Assembly (NCBI GenBank): GCA_965230335.1
Contig: CBDDKS010000006.1
Span: 2,232,001-2,296,000, forward strand
Length of the DNA: 64,000 bases
Source: CBDDKS01 sp965230335
GTDB lineage: Bacteria > Pseudomonadota > Gammaproteobacteria > Enterobacterales > Kangiellaceae
Direction of reading: 5' to 3'
The position numbers and the translations under genes were made by a program. A model generated the notes under the pieces. The model saw only the letters and a list, made by a program, of their open reading frames with translations, had not been told where the DNA came from and did no database searches. This document shows, piece by piece, positions 36,123-44,505 of the stretch. Each line of letters opens with the position of its first letter. Position 1 is the first letter of the stretch.

Positions 36123-36923
36123 TTAACGCAAACGTTTTAATTTATTTTTAGTAAAGTCTGAATCACCTAACCCTGTTTTAAATTCAAAGTCAGACCACTC
36201 TAAAGAAGTTTTTTTCTGTGTTTGATGATTGGTCACCTCCATTAACAGAGGGCGCCAGTATTTATCAAGAAATTGCTTGTAGTTTTTATTATGCAAGGTT
36301 TTTAATAATTTATTGTTACGATCATAATAGTCTGTTTTTAGTACTCTGTATTCTGCTTTATCAATAAAATTGATTAAACGACTGTAACCAGAATGTTTAT
36401 AGTTAGGTGTGCTTTCAACAACAAAAACAGCCTGGCCTTCATAAGTATCGTCTTTTATAAATTTATAATTGTATTTTTCTATTTCAAATGAACTTAAATC
36501 TTCATAAGCAAATTCACTACCCATAAATGGACCAGCTTTGTTACTGGATGAAATACGTTTGGTTCTTTTTAGTGCTGGTAAATAGAGCCATTGATCATCC
36601 GGTTTTAAAGCATGGCTGAAGGAAAGAAAAGCCGTGCCTTTAACATCTTTTGGAGTATCAAAAATAGTCAAGCCTTTATCACCATCACCATTCACTTCTA
36701 AATTAAAGCTGCGGATTTTTCTTTGTGTGGTAATGCGGCCTTTTCTATCTTGTAATGTCATCGACATGGTGGCTTTAGAATCAGTCCATCCTCTGTCTCT
36801 TTTTTCAGATTCTATAGCAATTGCTAACCCTTTTTCTTCGGGGGTTTCTGCAATAAGGTTGAAGGATAATAGACTAAACGTTAACAGGCTGAGAGTTTTC
36901 AATGTCAGTTTGTGATGTTTCAT
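36123..36923 (-). CDS. LolA-like outer-membrane lipoprotein-sorting protein
   Basis: A 266-residue periplasmic protein with a signal peptide (cleavage near LIA-ET). It belongs to the LolA-like group found beside MMPL/RND exporters: 'MSMTLQDRKGRITTQRKIRSF', DQWLYLPALKRTKRISSS and FMGSEFAYEDLSSFEIEKY are its hallmarks. It likely carries a lipid or lipoprotein handed over by the exporter. Its start overlaps the 3' end of the exporter gene by 50 bases, so the two are translationally coupled. Confidence 0.85.
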   Translation of the reverse strand: MKHHKLTLKTLSLLTFSLLSFNLIAETPEEKGLAIAIESEKRDRGWTDSKATMSMTLQDRKGRITTQRKIRSFNLEVNGDGDKGLTIFDTPKDVKGTAFLSFSHALKPDDQWLYLPALKRTKRISSSNKAGPFMGSEFAYEDLSSFEIEKYNYKFIKDDTYEGQAVFVVESTPNYKHSGYSRLINFIDKAEYRVLKTDYYDRNNKLLKTLHNKNYKQFLDKYWRPLLMEVTNHQTQKKTSLEWSDFEFKTGLGDSDFTKNKLKRLR

Positions 36924-39294
36924 GATCTTTTTCCTCGATTTTCATTAGTAATGGGGGAAGTAATAAAAAGTCAACGATAAGAGCTACTGCTATGGTGAGT
37001 GCTGTCATTTTCCCCATGTCACTGTTCATGGTGAATGTTGAAAAAGTTAATATAAAGAATCCAGCAACCAATATCAGTGTGGTTGCCGTTAAGGCGACGC
37101 CGACAGTTTTGAATGCATAGCGCGTAGCATCAAAGGTATTCATATTTTTTTCACGTCGGGCTCTTAAGTATTTACTTAAAAAGTGAACAGTATCATCAAC
37201 CACAATACCCAGCGTCATACCGACAACAATACTGAGAGACATACCGACCTGACCGACAAATAAACCCCAAAGTCCAAATGCTATACCGGCGGGTATTAAG
37301 TTGGGAATTAAACTGATGAAACCCATTTTAAGAGAACGTAATGAGAAAATAAGAATAGCGGAAATTAATACCAGAGCTAACGACGTACCTATTAAAGAGC
37401 TTTTAATAGTACGGGCACCGATATGGGCAAACATTAAATTGGGACTGGCCAATTCAACGACGATATCGGGTGCATTTTGTTTAAACCAGGTGTTAATACG
37501 TTTTTCCAAATCGATCATTTGGTTGGATGACAGAGTTTTTAAGGTCAAGCCTAAACGAACAGAAGATTTGCCGACATCAATCTGGTTGGTTAAATCCAGG
37601 CCTTGTGGTAAGGACATTTCGTAAAGTAATAAATATTGTGCAGAAAGCTCACGGGAATCCGGTAAACGATACCATGATTGATCATCGGCATGCATACTGC
37701 GATTCAATTGTTTTAGTGTGTTACTGAGGGTTTCTACATGCAGTACTTCAGGTTGCTGTTGAGCAAATTTGGAAAATTGCTCTATCTTTCCCAAGTATTC
37801 TGTTGCATTAATACCATTTTCTTCTCCCGATTTTGCGGAAATAAAAATATTATAGAGTCCTGTTAGGTGTTCTTCTGAGTAATCTGTCGCATTACGGAAA
37901 GGGACACTTTTATCAAAATATTTCACAAATTCATCATTGAGTTCATTTTGGGGAATAAACAGGATGGCTGCAATAGAGCTGATCGCAAAAAAAGGTAATA
38001 AGATGTTACGTTTTTTAATGACCCAAAGGCTGAGTTGATCCATCCAGGTAGCTGCTTTGGGTGAAGCACCTTTGGATTTGACAGGCAATAGTGACATGGC
38101 TGCTGGCAAAAAAGTCACTGAGAAAATAAAAGCAAAACCCACGCCCATAGCAATGACATTGCCCATATGTCTTAAAGGCGGCACATCACTAAAATTCATG
38201 CTTAAAAAGCCAATGGCTGTTGTGATACTGGTAAGAAATATGGGTTGCATATTGATACGAAGTGATTCAACCATAGCTTGTGTTTTATCGAGACCTTCTC
38301 TACGATTTTGCTGGAAACTACTGAGAACATGTACGGTATCCGCCACAGCCATAGTGAGAATAATAATGGGGGCATTCATAATTGGCCCACTTAAAAATCC
38401 GCCAAGCATGAAAAAGATACTGACAGAGGCGATACAACAAAATACAAATATAAACAGGCTGGAAATGGTGCCACTGAGTGTTCGTGTTAATGCCCATAAG
38501 GCAAGAAGAACAATCACTAGCATTAATGGATACAATGTAAAAAAGTCTTTGAATGTAGCTTCAGGAAAAGCCACATTCATCATAACCAATCCGGTTAAGT
38601 GAACTTGAATATTAGGGTTCTGTGCTTCTACTTCTTTTGCCAGATTGCGAACAAAACTGGCGACTTCTTCAACTTCAGTAATAGGGTTATCTGGTAGTTG
38701 AACGGTAATATTGACCCCTGTAAAGGCTTTGTCTTCAGAGATAAGGCGATTGAGTAATGCTGGATAACTGGTGGCAATGTTGCCTAATTCGATCAATTCT
38801 TTTTCAGTAAAGCTGGCGATGTCTTCCTTTGAAATGACATGATGAGAACATTCATCCAGGTAGAGTTCGCCGTTATTCCGAGTCGTTAACGGATAGCAAA
38901 TTAAATCTTTAACAACAAGATCATCTTCTCCTCTTGCCCAGGTATGTTGGAAATTCGTAATGGAGTCGACACGGAGTTTATAGGGGGTTTTCCAGGCTTC
39001 TTCTGTGAGCCATTGGATAGACTGTAAGGTCTTGGGAGTAAAAACGTTACCATCCTTGGGCGTAATCACCATTAATACATTATCCGATTTATTATAGGTG
39101 TTTTGCATATCTTCAAATGCAATGAGCTGTGGATTATCTGGCGAAAAGAAAACTCGGTAATCTGATTTAAAGACAGGAGGATTAAGTGCCATGTAGGTCA
39201 TAGCTAATGCGATAAATGCAATGGTTGACAGAATGACCCACCAACGATGACGGATAATCCAGTGAGCATAATTTACAATTTTGTTTTCATTCAT
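36874..39294 (-). CDS. MMPL/RND-family exporter
   Basis: About 806 residues, with the 12-helix RND plan: one N-terminal helix (HRWWVILSTIAFIALAMTY), a large periplasmic loop, five helices, a second large loop and the last five helices. MMPL signatures such as TMAVADTVHVL and MTLGIVVDDTVHFLSKYL are present with the membrane aspartates. Uses proton motive force to move lipids or hydrophobic molecules. I start at ATG 39294 (MNENKIVNYAHW), 8 bases after GGAG; ATG 39300 is also possible. First gene of the operon with the LolA-like protein. Confidence 0.87.
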   Translation of the reverse strand: MNENKIVNYAHWIIRHRWWVILSTIAFIALAMTYMALNPPVFKSDYRVFFSPDNPQLIAFEDMQNTYNKSDNVLMVITPKDGNVFTPKTLQSIQWLTEEAWKTPYKLRVDSITNFQHTWARGEDDLVVKDLICYPLTTRNNGELYLDECSHHVISKEDIASFTEKELIELGNIATSYPALLNRLISEDKAFTGVNITVQLPDNPITEVEEVASFVRNLAKEVEAQNPNIQVHLTGLVMMNVAFPEATFKDFFTLYPLMLVIVLLALWALTRTLSGTISSLFIFVFCCIASVSIFFMLGGFLSGPIMNAPIIILTMAVADTVHVLSSFQQNRREGLDKTQAMVESLRINMQPIFLTSITTAIGFLSMNFSDVPPLRHMGNVIAMGVGFAFIFSVTFLPAAMSLLPVKSKGASPKAATWMDQLSLWVIKKRNILLPFFAISSIAAILFIPQNELNDEFVKYFDKSVPFRNATDYSEEHLTGLYNIFISAKSGEENGINATEYLGKIEQFSKFAQQQPEVLHVETLSNTLKQLNRSMHADDQSWYRLPDSRELSAQYLLLYEMSLPQGLDLTNQIDVGKSSVRLGLTLKTLSSNQMIDLEKRINTWFKQNAPDIVVELASPNLMFAHIGARTIKSSLIGTSLALVLISAILIFSLRSLKMGFISLIPNLIPAGIAFGLWGLFVGQVGMSLSIVVGMTLGIVVDDTVHFLSKYLRARREKNMNTFDATRYAFKTVGVALTATTLILVAGFFILTFSTFTMNSDMGKMTALTIAVALIVDFLLLPPLLMKIEEKDHETSQTDIENSQPVNV

Positions 39295-39324
39295 TGCCAT
39301 TACTCCAGAGGTATGGGGGCGTAG

Positions 39325-39354
39325 AGCATACAAACAGACCAGTTGGTATGTCAA
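39325..39354 (-). promoter_or_regulatory. Promoter and TetR-type operator of the MMPL operon
   Basis: On the minus strand TTGACA (39349-39354), an 18-base spacer, and TATGCT (39325-39330). The palindrome CATACaAAC-AGACCA-GTTgGTATG (39327-39350, one mismatch in 9-bp arms) fills the spacer exactly. That is the classic position for a TetR-family repressor. The TetR gene at 35335-35925 in the same cluster is the obvious candidate. Confidence 0.65.
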
Positions 39355-39562
39355 TATCTATTTTATGACAATGTTATTTATATTGGTTATTGTTATTTTA
39401 TAATGGTTTACTTCTGGTACTGTGCTATTTGAAATCCTGTATCATTGGATAGTACAACTATAAAATAACTAACCTCAGCTGCGCATAAGAAAAGTTCACA
39501 TTACTTTGTCTATGAATCAATCGATAAATGTCTAGCTTCAATTCATTCAATCAGTAAACACT

Positions 39563-40339
39563 ATGCCACCGAACGTATTTTGGTTAGATAATCCTCTTAT
39601 ACAAGACAGCCAGAAGCAGTTACTGCTTGATGTAGGGCTAGAAGTAACTCATGATGATCAAGTCACGGATGATAGGTGGATTATATCGAACAACCCTGAG
39701 GGTAAGTTGGTCTTGTGTTATCGATTGCAGAAAGAAAGCAAAACAGGACAACTGTCTTTTGACTGGTCTTCCAAGCAAATGCGTTTTCGATTACAACAGG
39801 GTGGTGGTCGTCAGGAAATGTTAGCCAAAGCTTTAGGTTTAAAAAAAAATCCAGAGGCGAACATTCTGGATGCAACAGCGGGTATGGGAAGAGAAGCTTT
39901 TCTACTGTCATCTTGGGGAGCAGCCGTTACAGCTGTAGAACAGTCCGCAGTTTTGTTTGTATTATTGAAAGATGCAATGAGTTATTTTAAGAAAAGTTCA
40001 TTGATTCAATCGTCATTTTATTTGGATATTCGTTATGGAAGGAGTGAACACTATTTGGAAGGTTTAGAAAAAGATAAATATCCAGACATGATTTATATTG
40101 ATCCTATGTTTCCAGAACGCCAGAAATCTGCTTTAGTGAAAAGTGAAATGAGAGTTTTAAAAAAGCTAGTGGGTAATGAACAAACATCTTATGACAAACT
40201 TATGATGGTAGCATTAAAAAAAGTAAAAAATCGTGTTGTGGTAAAGAGACCTGCCAATGCAGATTGCTTGGGATATGTTAAACCTGCTTATCAAATGATA
40301 TCTGGAAAATATCGTTTTGATATTTATAAAGTGATGTAA
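39563..40339 (+). CDS. rsmJ: 16S rRNA m2G1516 methyltransferase RsmJ
   Basis: A 258-residue SAM methyltransferase. RsmJ marks are clear: LSFDWSSKQMRFRLQQGGGR, motif I LDATAGMGREAFLLSSWG, and the catalytic motif IYIDPMFPERQKSALVKSEM. It modifies G1516 in the small ribosomal subunit. No neighbour in the same operon. A palindromic repeat copy lies 50 bases after its stop. Confidence 0.93.
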   Translation: MPPNVFWLDNPLIQDSQKQLLLDVGLEVTHDDQVTDDRWIISNNPEGKLVLCYRLQKESKTGQLSFDWSSKQMRFRLQQGGGRQEMLAKALGLKKNPEANILDATAGMGREAFLLSSWGAAVTAVEQSAVLFVLLKDAMSYFKKSSLIQSSFYLDIRYGRSEHYLEGLEKDKYPDMIYIDPMFPERQKSALVKSEMRVLKKLVGNEQTSYDKLMMVALKKVKNRVVVKRPANADCLGYVKPAYQMISGKYRFDIYKVM

Positions 40340-40388
40340 TAAAAAAATAAATGTCTATTGGTTTTAATCATAAATGTTAAAGTAATGT

Positions 40389-40450
40389 TAGAGCCTGTTT
40401 ATCTTTTACAAAATGAACAGATGCAAACTATAAAAGATAAACAGGCTCTA
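40389..40450. repeat. Palindromic dispersed repeat, copy C
   Basis: A perfect 20-bp inverted repeat TAGAGCCTGTTTATCTTTTA (40389-40408) and 40431-40450 around a 22-base loop. Its right half GCAAACTATAAAAGATAAACAG reappears in part in copies B and D. It may act as a terminator-like structure for rsmJ. Confidence 0.9.
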
Positions 40451-40572
40451 GTTTAAATGTCGTGTAAAATTAAAAATTATTTTTAATAATATATTTTTCT
40501 AAATCATGGAAACTGGTTTTTGATACACCTATCACAAAAATAAAAAGTATCTGTATGAATTTGGTCTGGATC

Positions 40573-40604
40573 ACTTTACAAATTTTTGTAAATTTGTGTA
40601 AAGT
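40573..40604. promoter_or_regulatory. Palindrome overlapping a possible promoter
   Basis: ACTTTACAAATTT (40573-40585) faces AAATTTGTGTAAAGT (40590-40604), an almost complete palindrome with a 2-base bulge. It includes TTTACA, 17 bases, TAAAGT, a weak -35/-10 pair. A regulator of the downstream small secreted protein may bind here. Confidence 0.4.
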
Positions 40605-40698
40605 AAGCAGACTTCATTTTTGAAGTCAATAATCTTAATGTTTTTTTAAATTTTCTTTAATCCCGTAAAGGGTTTTGAAATCTTAGAGAGTGATGACT

Positions 40699-41013
40699 AT
40701 GAAAAAATTAATTATTTTATCTTCAGCAGCATTGTTATCTGGTGCTGCATTCGCTGCAACAACTTGTACAGTAAGTTCTGATAACTGTTTTCAAAGAACG
40801 TTTAACGAAAATGTCAGTGCTAGCAATGTAAATGGTAATGTTACAGTAACTTCAAGCGCTACAGGCAATACATTGTTTACTGCTTCTTGCCCAACAAACA
40901 CAGTTAACTTTTCTTGTAGTGCTACTGCTGGTTCAACAGGTGGTAGTTCTTCTAGCTCATTCTGCGACAGAATCCCACAAAGGTTCAGAAGCTTCTTCAG
41001 AATGTGCCGATAA
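40699..41013 (+). CDS. Small secreted cysteine- and serine-rich protein
   Basis: About 104 residues, no family recognised. Start at ATG 40699 with GAGAG 8 bases upstream; GTG 40690 and ATG 40693 are in frame. A signal peptide (KKLIILSSAALLSGAAFA) precedes a mature part of about 86 residues. That part has six or more cysteines, many Ser/Thr/Asn, an NVSASNVNGNVTVTSSATGN low-complexity strand-like stretch and a basic tail (RIPQRFRSFFRMCR). It has its own promoter region and a perfect terminator, so it is a monocistronic, probably well-expressed secreted peptide. Confidence 0.68.
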   Translation: MKKLIILSSAALLSGAAFAATTCTVSSDNCFQRTFNENVSASNVNGNVTVTSSATGNTLFTASCPTNTVNFSCSATAGSTGGSSSSSFCDRIPQRFRSFFRMCR

Positions 41014-41043
41014 TTTCTTAAAATTATCATTTTGAGCAAAAAA

Positions 41044-41071
41044 GCCGATTGGTTTCCCAATCGGCTTTTTT
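41044..41071 (+). terminator. Rho-independent terminator
   Basis: A perfect 9-bp stem GCCGATTGG (41044-41052), TTTC loop, CCAATCGGC (41057-41065), then TTTTTTG. It ends the transcript of the small secreted protein. The A-run on the other side may also let it work on the opposite strand for the gene ending at 41168. Confidence 0.9.
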
Positions 41072-41167
41072 GTTTTAGAGTGAGTGATAGCTAATTTATA
41101 TAGGTATCGCTAAAGCATCCTTGATTGAACTGGGTAGTTCAATAGAGGTCACTTATCTCGAGTCAAA

Positions 41168-41878
41168 TTATTTAAGTCTGGGAAGATAAAACACGTGCTG
41201 TTCAGGATCATCCGATGAATTGGTTTTCATATGCACTGTTTCTGCCCAACTCTGCTGTGAAATAGAAGCAATTAACTTTTCTACTGCCTGGGTCTCTGGT
41301 GAGTACACTTCGATACGGCACATATCTGCTTTACAAATAATGGAGTCAATTTGATGTTGATTGTTGGTATTTTGTAAATAATCTGAAATTTTCTTTTCAT
41401 ATTCGATACTCCAGTCATCTACTTCGTTGTTATTTTCAAATGTTTTTTGTAGGTGAGATGACTGCTCTTCATCAAGTTGTAAACCGGATGTTTTAACCTT
41501 TGTCAGTACCATTTCCTTATTTAATTTTTCAAGCTCTTCAACACTCATAGGTGCTGATGATTCAGATTCAGCCAGATTACCTTTCTTTTTAGAAGTATCA
41601 TTAGAACGCAATTGTTGAATCTGATTTTTTAGCTGTGCAATTTGTTGATCTTTTTTATTGAGTACTTGTTTGATTTTACTTTTGAATAACTCAAGTTCAT
41701 TTTGATCACTGTCCTCAATATTGATATTTGAAATATCATTCATAAGCACTTCTGTGTTTTCATCCAATGTATCCAAATCTGCTTCTGACGTGTTTTTATT
41801 ATTCGGATTTGGAGATAATATGAATCCTAAAACAAGTCCAAAAATAAGTGTAATCGCAGGGATAATTAATTTATGCAT
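41168..41878 (-). CDS. Membrane-anchored coiled-coil protein, unknown
   Basis: A 236-residue protein with one N-terminal membrane helix (IPAITLIFGLVLGFILS), an acidic stretch, a coiled coil (about 65-95, KSKIKQVLNKKDQQIAQLKN) and a C-terminal domain with two cysteines (IICKADMCRIEVYS). No family recognised. It is divergent from the pilin operon, with 320 bases between the two starts, so it could share regulation with pilus biogenesis. Confidence 0.62.
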   Translation of the reverse strand: MHKLIIPAITLIFGLVLGFILSPNPNNKNTSEADLDTLDENTEVLMNDISNINIEDSDQNELELFKSKIKQVLNKKDQQIAQLKNQIQQLRSNDTSKKKGNLAESESSAPMSVEELEKLNKEMVLTKVKTSGLQLDEEQSSHLQKTFENNNEVDDWSIEYEKKISDYLQNTNNQHQIDSIICKADMCRIEVYSPETQAVEKLIASISQQSWAETVHMKTNSSDDPEQHVFYLPRLK

Positions 41879-42198
41879 GGTGAAAACTCTACAGTAGATA
41901 TTTTTATTGAGAAATGGAAAGTTGATTAAAGTTTGTTTGTATTAAAAACAATTTAAAGGTAAGTTAGCGCTTACTAAAATGGATAACTAAAATCCTAATT
42001 TCATAGGAATATCCAAATTAATTTTCCATATTATCTTAATTTGCTTTTTTAATAAAGAAAATATACCAAAAAAAGTGTAGAAAACTTTGCATTTTTTCAG
42101 GCTATTCTATACTTAAAGTTAAGTGTCGCAGTTATTAAATATAGTTTGCGAAAGTTTTATTTTTATTTATCAATTAAAAGATTCATTTTGGAGGCACT
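41879..42198. other. Intergenic region upstream of the pilin operon
   Basis: About 320 very AT-rich bases between two divergent genes. A possible pilin promoter, TTGCAT (42087-42092), 15 bases, TATACT (42108-42113), has a short spacer, so it is only tentative. No repeat or terminator seen. Confidence 0.4.
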
Positions 42199-42660
42199 AT
42201 GAAAGCGAGTAATCAAGGTTTTACGTTGATTGAGTTAATAGTAGTAATTACGATTATCGGTATCTTGGCAGCAGTCGCTGCGCCGAGATTTATTGGTGTA
42301 CAAACAGATGCTCGTATTTCTGTATTGAGAGGTGTTGAAGCTTCGATGTTAAGTGCTGCAAGTCTGGTATATGCAAAATCATTGATACAGGGTATTGAAG
42401 GTACTGCAGGACAATCAGCCGATACAGATAATGATGGTGCAGGTGATACGAATGTTGAGTTTGGTTATCCTGAAACAGAAGCTATTGTTGGTTTATTGGA
42501 TTTACAATCCAATGATTTAATTACTGCAGCAGCGACAGGCGAAGTGGGATATGACTTAAATAATGACGCAGCAGTGGATGCAACATGTCGTGTGGTTTAT
42601 ACGGAAGCTGCGGCTGCAGGTGGTACACCCACAGTAACGGTAACATCAACAGGTTGTTAA
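42199..42660 (+). CDS. mshA: MSHA-type major pilin
   Basis: A 153-residue prepilin. The short leader MKASNQG is cleaved before F of GFTLIELIVVITIIGILAA, with Glu at +5. 'APRFIGVQTDARISVLRGVEASMLSAASLVYAKS' is the pattern of MshA pilins. The C-terminal disulfide region has two cysteines (ATCRVV and TSTGC). A strong GGAGG lies before the ATG. It is the first gene of a five-gene prepilin operon, and a hairpin just after it probably keeps most transcripts to this gene. Confidence 0.82.
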   Translation: MKASNQGFTLIELIVVITIIGILAAVAAPRFIGVQTDARISVLRGVEASMLSAASLVYAKSLIQGIEGTAGQSADTDNDGAGDTNVEFGYPETEAIVGLLDLQSNDLITAAATGEVGYDLNNDAAVDATCRVVYTEAAAAGGTPTVTVTSTGC

Positions 42661-42690
42661 TCACTGTACTAGCTTTGCTATGATATTATC

Positions 42691-43146
42691 GTGAATCATT
42701 TGTATGATAAAAAGCCGTCTGCTTGTCAGGCGGCTTTTGCGTTATTAGAACTGATTGTTGTTTTATTAATTATTGCTATTTTGGCCGCTGTTGTTATACC
42801 CAAATTTTTATCGGATGATGACTATAGCAGTCGTTCTGTTGCTGCGGAATTGATTGTTCATCTGCAATATGCGCAACAACTGGCAATGAACCATACGGGA
42901 AAACAAGTGACGGTCAATATTGGCAGCAATTCTATTAGTATTCAGCAGGATGGCAGTCCAATTCGATCTTTGCAGGGAGAGCTCTATCCTTATACGTTTC
43001 CTCATAATGTTACAATATCACCAATAACCAGTTTAACCTTTACCAGTGAAGGTACATTGGCAGGCTCTGGTGTTACTTTAATGTTTACACCACTTATGGG
43101 TAGCAATATTTGTATTGAAACCAGTGGTTATGCCTGGTTATGTTAA
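42691..43146 (+). CDS. mshC: MshC-like minor prepilin
   Basis: A 151-residue minor prepilin starting at GTG 42691 (TTG 42700 is an alternative). The cleavage region reads CQAAFALLELIVVLLIIAIL, with Ala instead of Gly before the processed Phe and Leu where Thr/Ser is usual; Glu+5 is kept. The rest fits MshC (VAAELIVHLQYAQQLAMNHTG). A terminator-like hairpin is embedded in its first codons (42710-42738). Confidence 0.72.
   Translation: MNHLYDKKPSACQAAFALLELIVVLLIIAILAAVVIPKFLSDDDYSSRSVAAELIVHLQYAQQLAMNHTGKQVTVNIGSNSISIQQDGSPIRSLQGELYPYTFPHNVTISPITSLTFTSEGTLAGSGVTLMFTPLMGSNICIETSGYAWLC
42710..42738 (+). terminator. Terminator/attenuator hairpin inside the start of mshC
   Basis: AAAAGCCGTCTG (42710-42721), loop CTTGT, CAGGCGGCTTTT (42727-42738) form a continuous 12-bp stem with one G-U pair, ending in TTTT. 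It begins about 50 bases after the mshA stop. It should end part of the transcripts there and let only some read into the minor pilin genes. Confidence 0.65.
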
Positions 43147-43169
43147 TGTCTAGACTGTAAAATAATACA

Positions 43170-43700
43170 ATGAAAAATAGCATGATCAATACTGAGTTTC
43201 AAAAAGGGTTTTCTTTAATTGAAGTGGTTGTTGCTATTGCTGCGTTTGCTATTGCTTTTTCGTTTTTAATAGATGCTTTTTTCCCTCGCAGTGGTGCAAG
43301 TGTTAATCCTGTTTTACAGTTAAGATCGGCAGAGTTGGCACAAGCCTATATGGAAGAAATTTTAGGGAAACGTTTTGATGAAAATAATGCCTTAGGTTCG
43401 GGTATTCGTTGTGGTGCAGGCCCTGCTTGTACTGCGGTATTGGGGCCTGAACCTGGTGAGACGAGAGCAACTTATGATGATGTGGATGATTTTCAGGATC
43501 AGGATGGCCTGCCAGATATTCCTACCGATGCATTTGGTAATGTGAGAAGTGCTTATGCCAATTATAGAGTTTTGGTGACGATCGCCTATGCTGGTGCTGA
43601 TATCAGTTTGCCTAATGCCGATGCCAAACGTATTGACATCCGCGTGACAGCGCCTAATGGTGATATTATGGATTTTTTGGTTTATAAAGGAAATTTCTAA
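43170..43700 (+). CDS. mshD: MshD-like minor prepilin
   Basis: A 176-residue prepilin with a leader ending in KG, then FSLIEVVVAIAAFAIAFSFL. The 'LRSAELAQAYMEEILGKRFDENN' segment and two cysteines 7 residues apart (IRCGAGPACTAV) match MshD proteins. It overlaps the next start by one base (TAATG), so it is coupled. Confidence 0.75.
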   Translation: MKNSMINTEFQKGFSLIEVVVAIAAFAIAFSFLIDAFFPRSGASVNPVLQLRSAELAQAYMEEILGKRFDENNALGSGIRCGAGPACTAVLGPEPGETRATYDDVDDFQDQDGLPDIPTDAFGNVRSAYANYRVLVTIAYAGADISLPNADAKRIDIRVTAPNGDIMDFLVYKGNF

Positions 43701-44503
43701 TGAATGATAAGAGACAGTCAATATTTTTTTCGAAAGGATTTACTTTAATTGAATTAATCGTCGTTATTATGATTGTTTCTGTTGTTGCTTTGTCTATAAC
43801 AAGTTTTTATGCAGACAGTGTTGAGAGTTATTTACAATCTGAAACACGATTACAGCAGTCAGGAAATATAAGAACGGTATTGGAAAGAATTGGTCGGGAT
43901 ATCAGAGAAGCCATGCCCAATAGTATACGTGTGAATGCTGCAGCAAATTGTGTAGAGTTTGTACCCATTGTGGGTTCAACTTATTTTCTGAATTTACCTT
44001 TAACGCAGCCAGGTAATCAAATCATCGCCTTAAATGATACCCAACCCAGTACAGCAACACCACTGTATGTTATGGTCATGCCATTGAATACAGGTGAAAT
44101 TTATAATCTTGCCAGTGGTTTTTCAGCTGAAGTCTCTAATATTTCAACTTTGGCAGGTAATCAAATGCAAATAGATCTGGTTGCAGCAACACGGTTTTTA
44201 AGAGCATCACCAAGAAACCGATTGTATTTTGTGCGTCAACCAGTCAGTTATTGTGTTGTTGCCGATGTACTCTATCGTTATAGTCAGTATGGTTTTCAAT
44301 TAACACAATCTAATCCACCACCAGGTGGTGTAAGAACGTTAAATGATGTGTTGCTTGTTGATAGAGGTGTTCCCGTTACTGTCTTTGAATATAGTGCAGG
44401 CAATTTAAATCGTAATGGTTTATTGAGTATTGATCTGCATTTAGCAGGTCGACAGGAATCCATTTCCCTAAAACATGAAGTACATGTTCGTAATATTCCC
44501 TAA
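43700..44503 (+). CDS. mshO: MshO-like minor prepilin
   Basis: A 267-residue prepilin with KGFTLIELIVVIMIVSVVA and 'ETRLQQSGNIRTVLERIGRDIREAMPNS', typical of MshO (PilW-like). Two cysteines (AANCVEF and SYCVVAD). Start overlaps the mshD stop. Confidence 0.78.
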   Translation: MNDKRQSIFFSKGFTLIELIVVIMIVSVVALSITSFYADSVESYLQSETRLQQSGNIRTVLERIGRDIREAMPNSIRVNAAANCVEFVPIVGSTYFLNLPLTQPGNQIIALNDTQPSTATPLYVMVMPLNTGEIYNLASGFSAEVSNISTLAGNQMQIDLVAATRFLRASPRNRLYFVRQPVSYCVVADVLYRYSQYGFQLTQSNPPPGGVRTLNDVLLVDRGVPVTVFEYSAGNLNRNGLLSIDLHLAGRQESISLKHEVHVRNIP

Positions 44504-44505
44504 AT

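Larger units (their letters stand above)
40340..40689. other. Intergenic region with repeat copy and palindromic promoter element
   Basis: About 350 AT-rich bases. It holds palindromic repeat copy C (40389-40450) and an operator-like palindrome at 40573-40604 in front of the small secreted protein gene. Nothing else seen. Confidence 0.5.
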
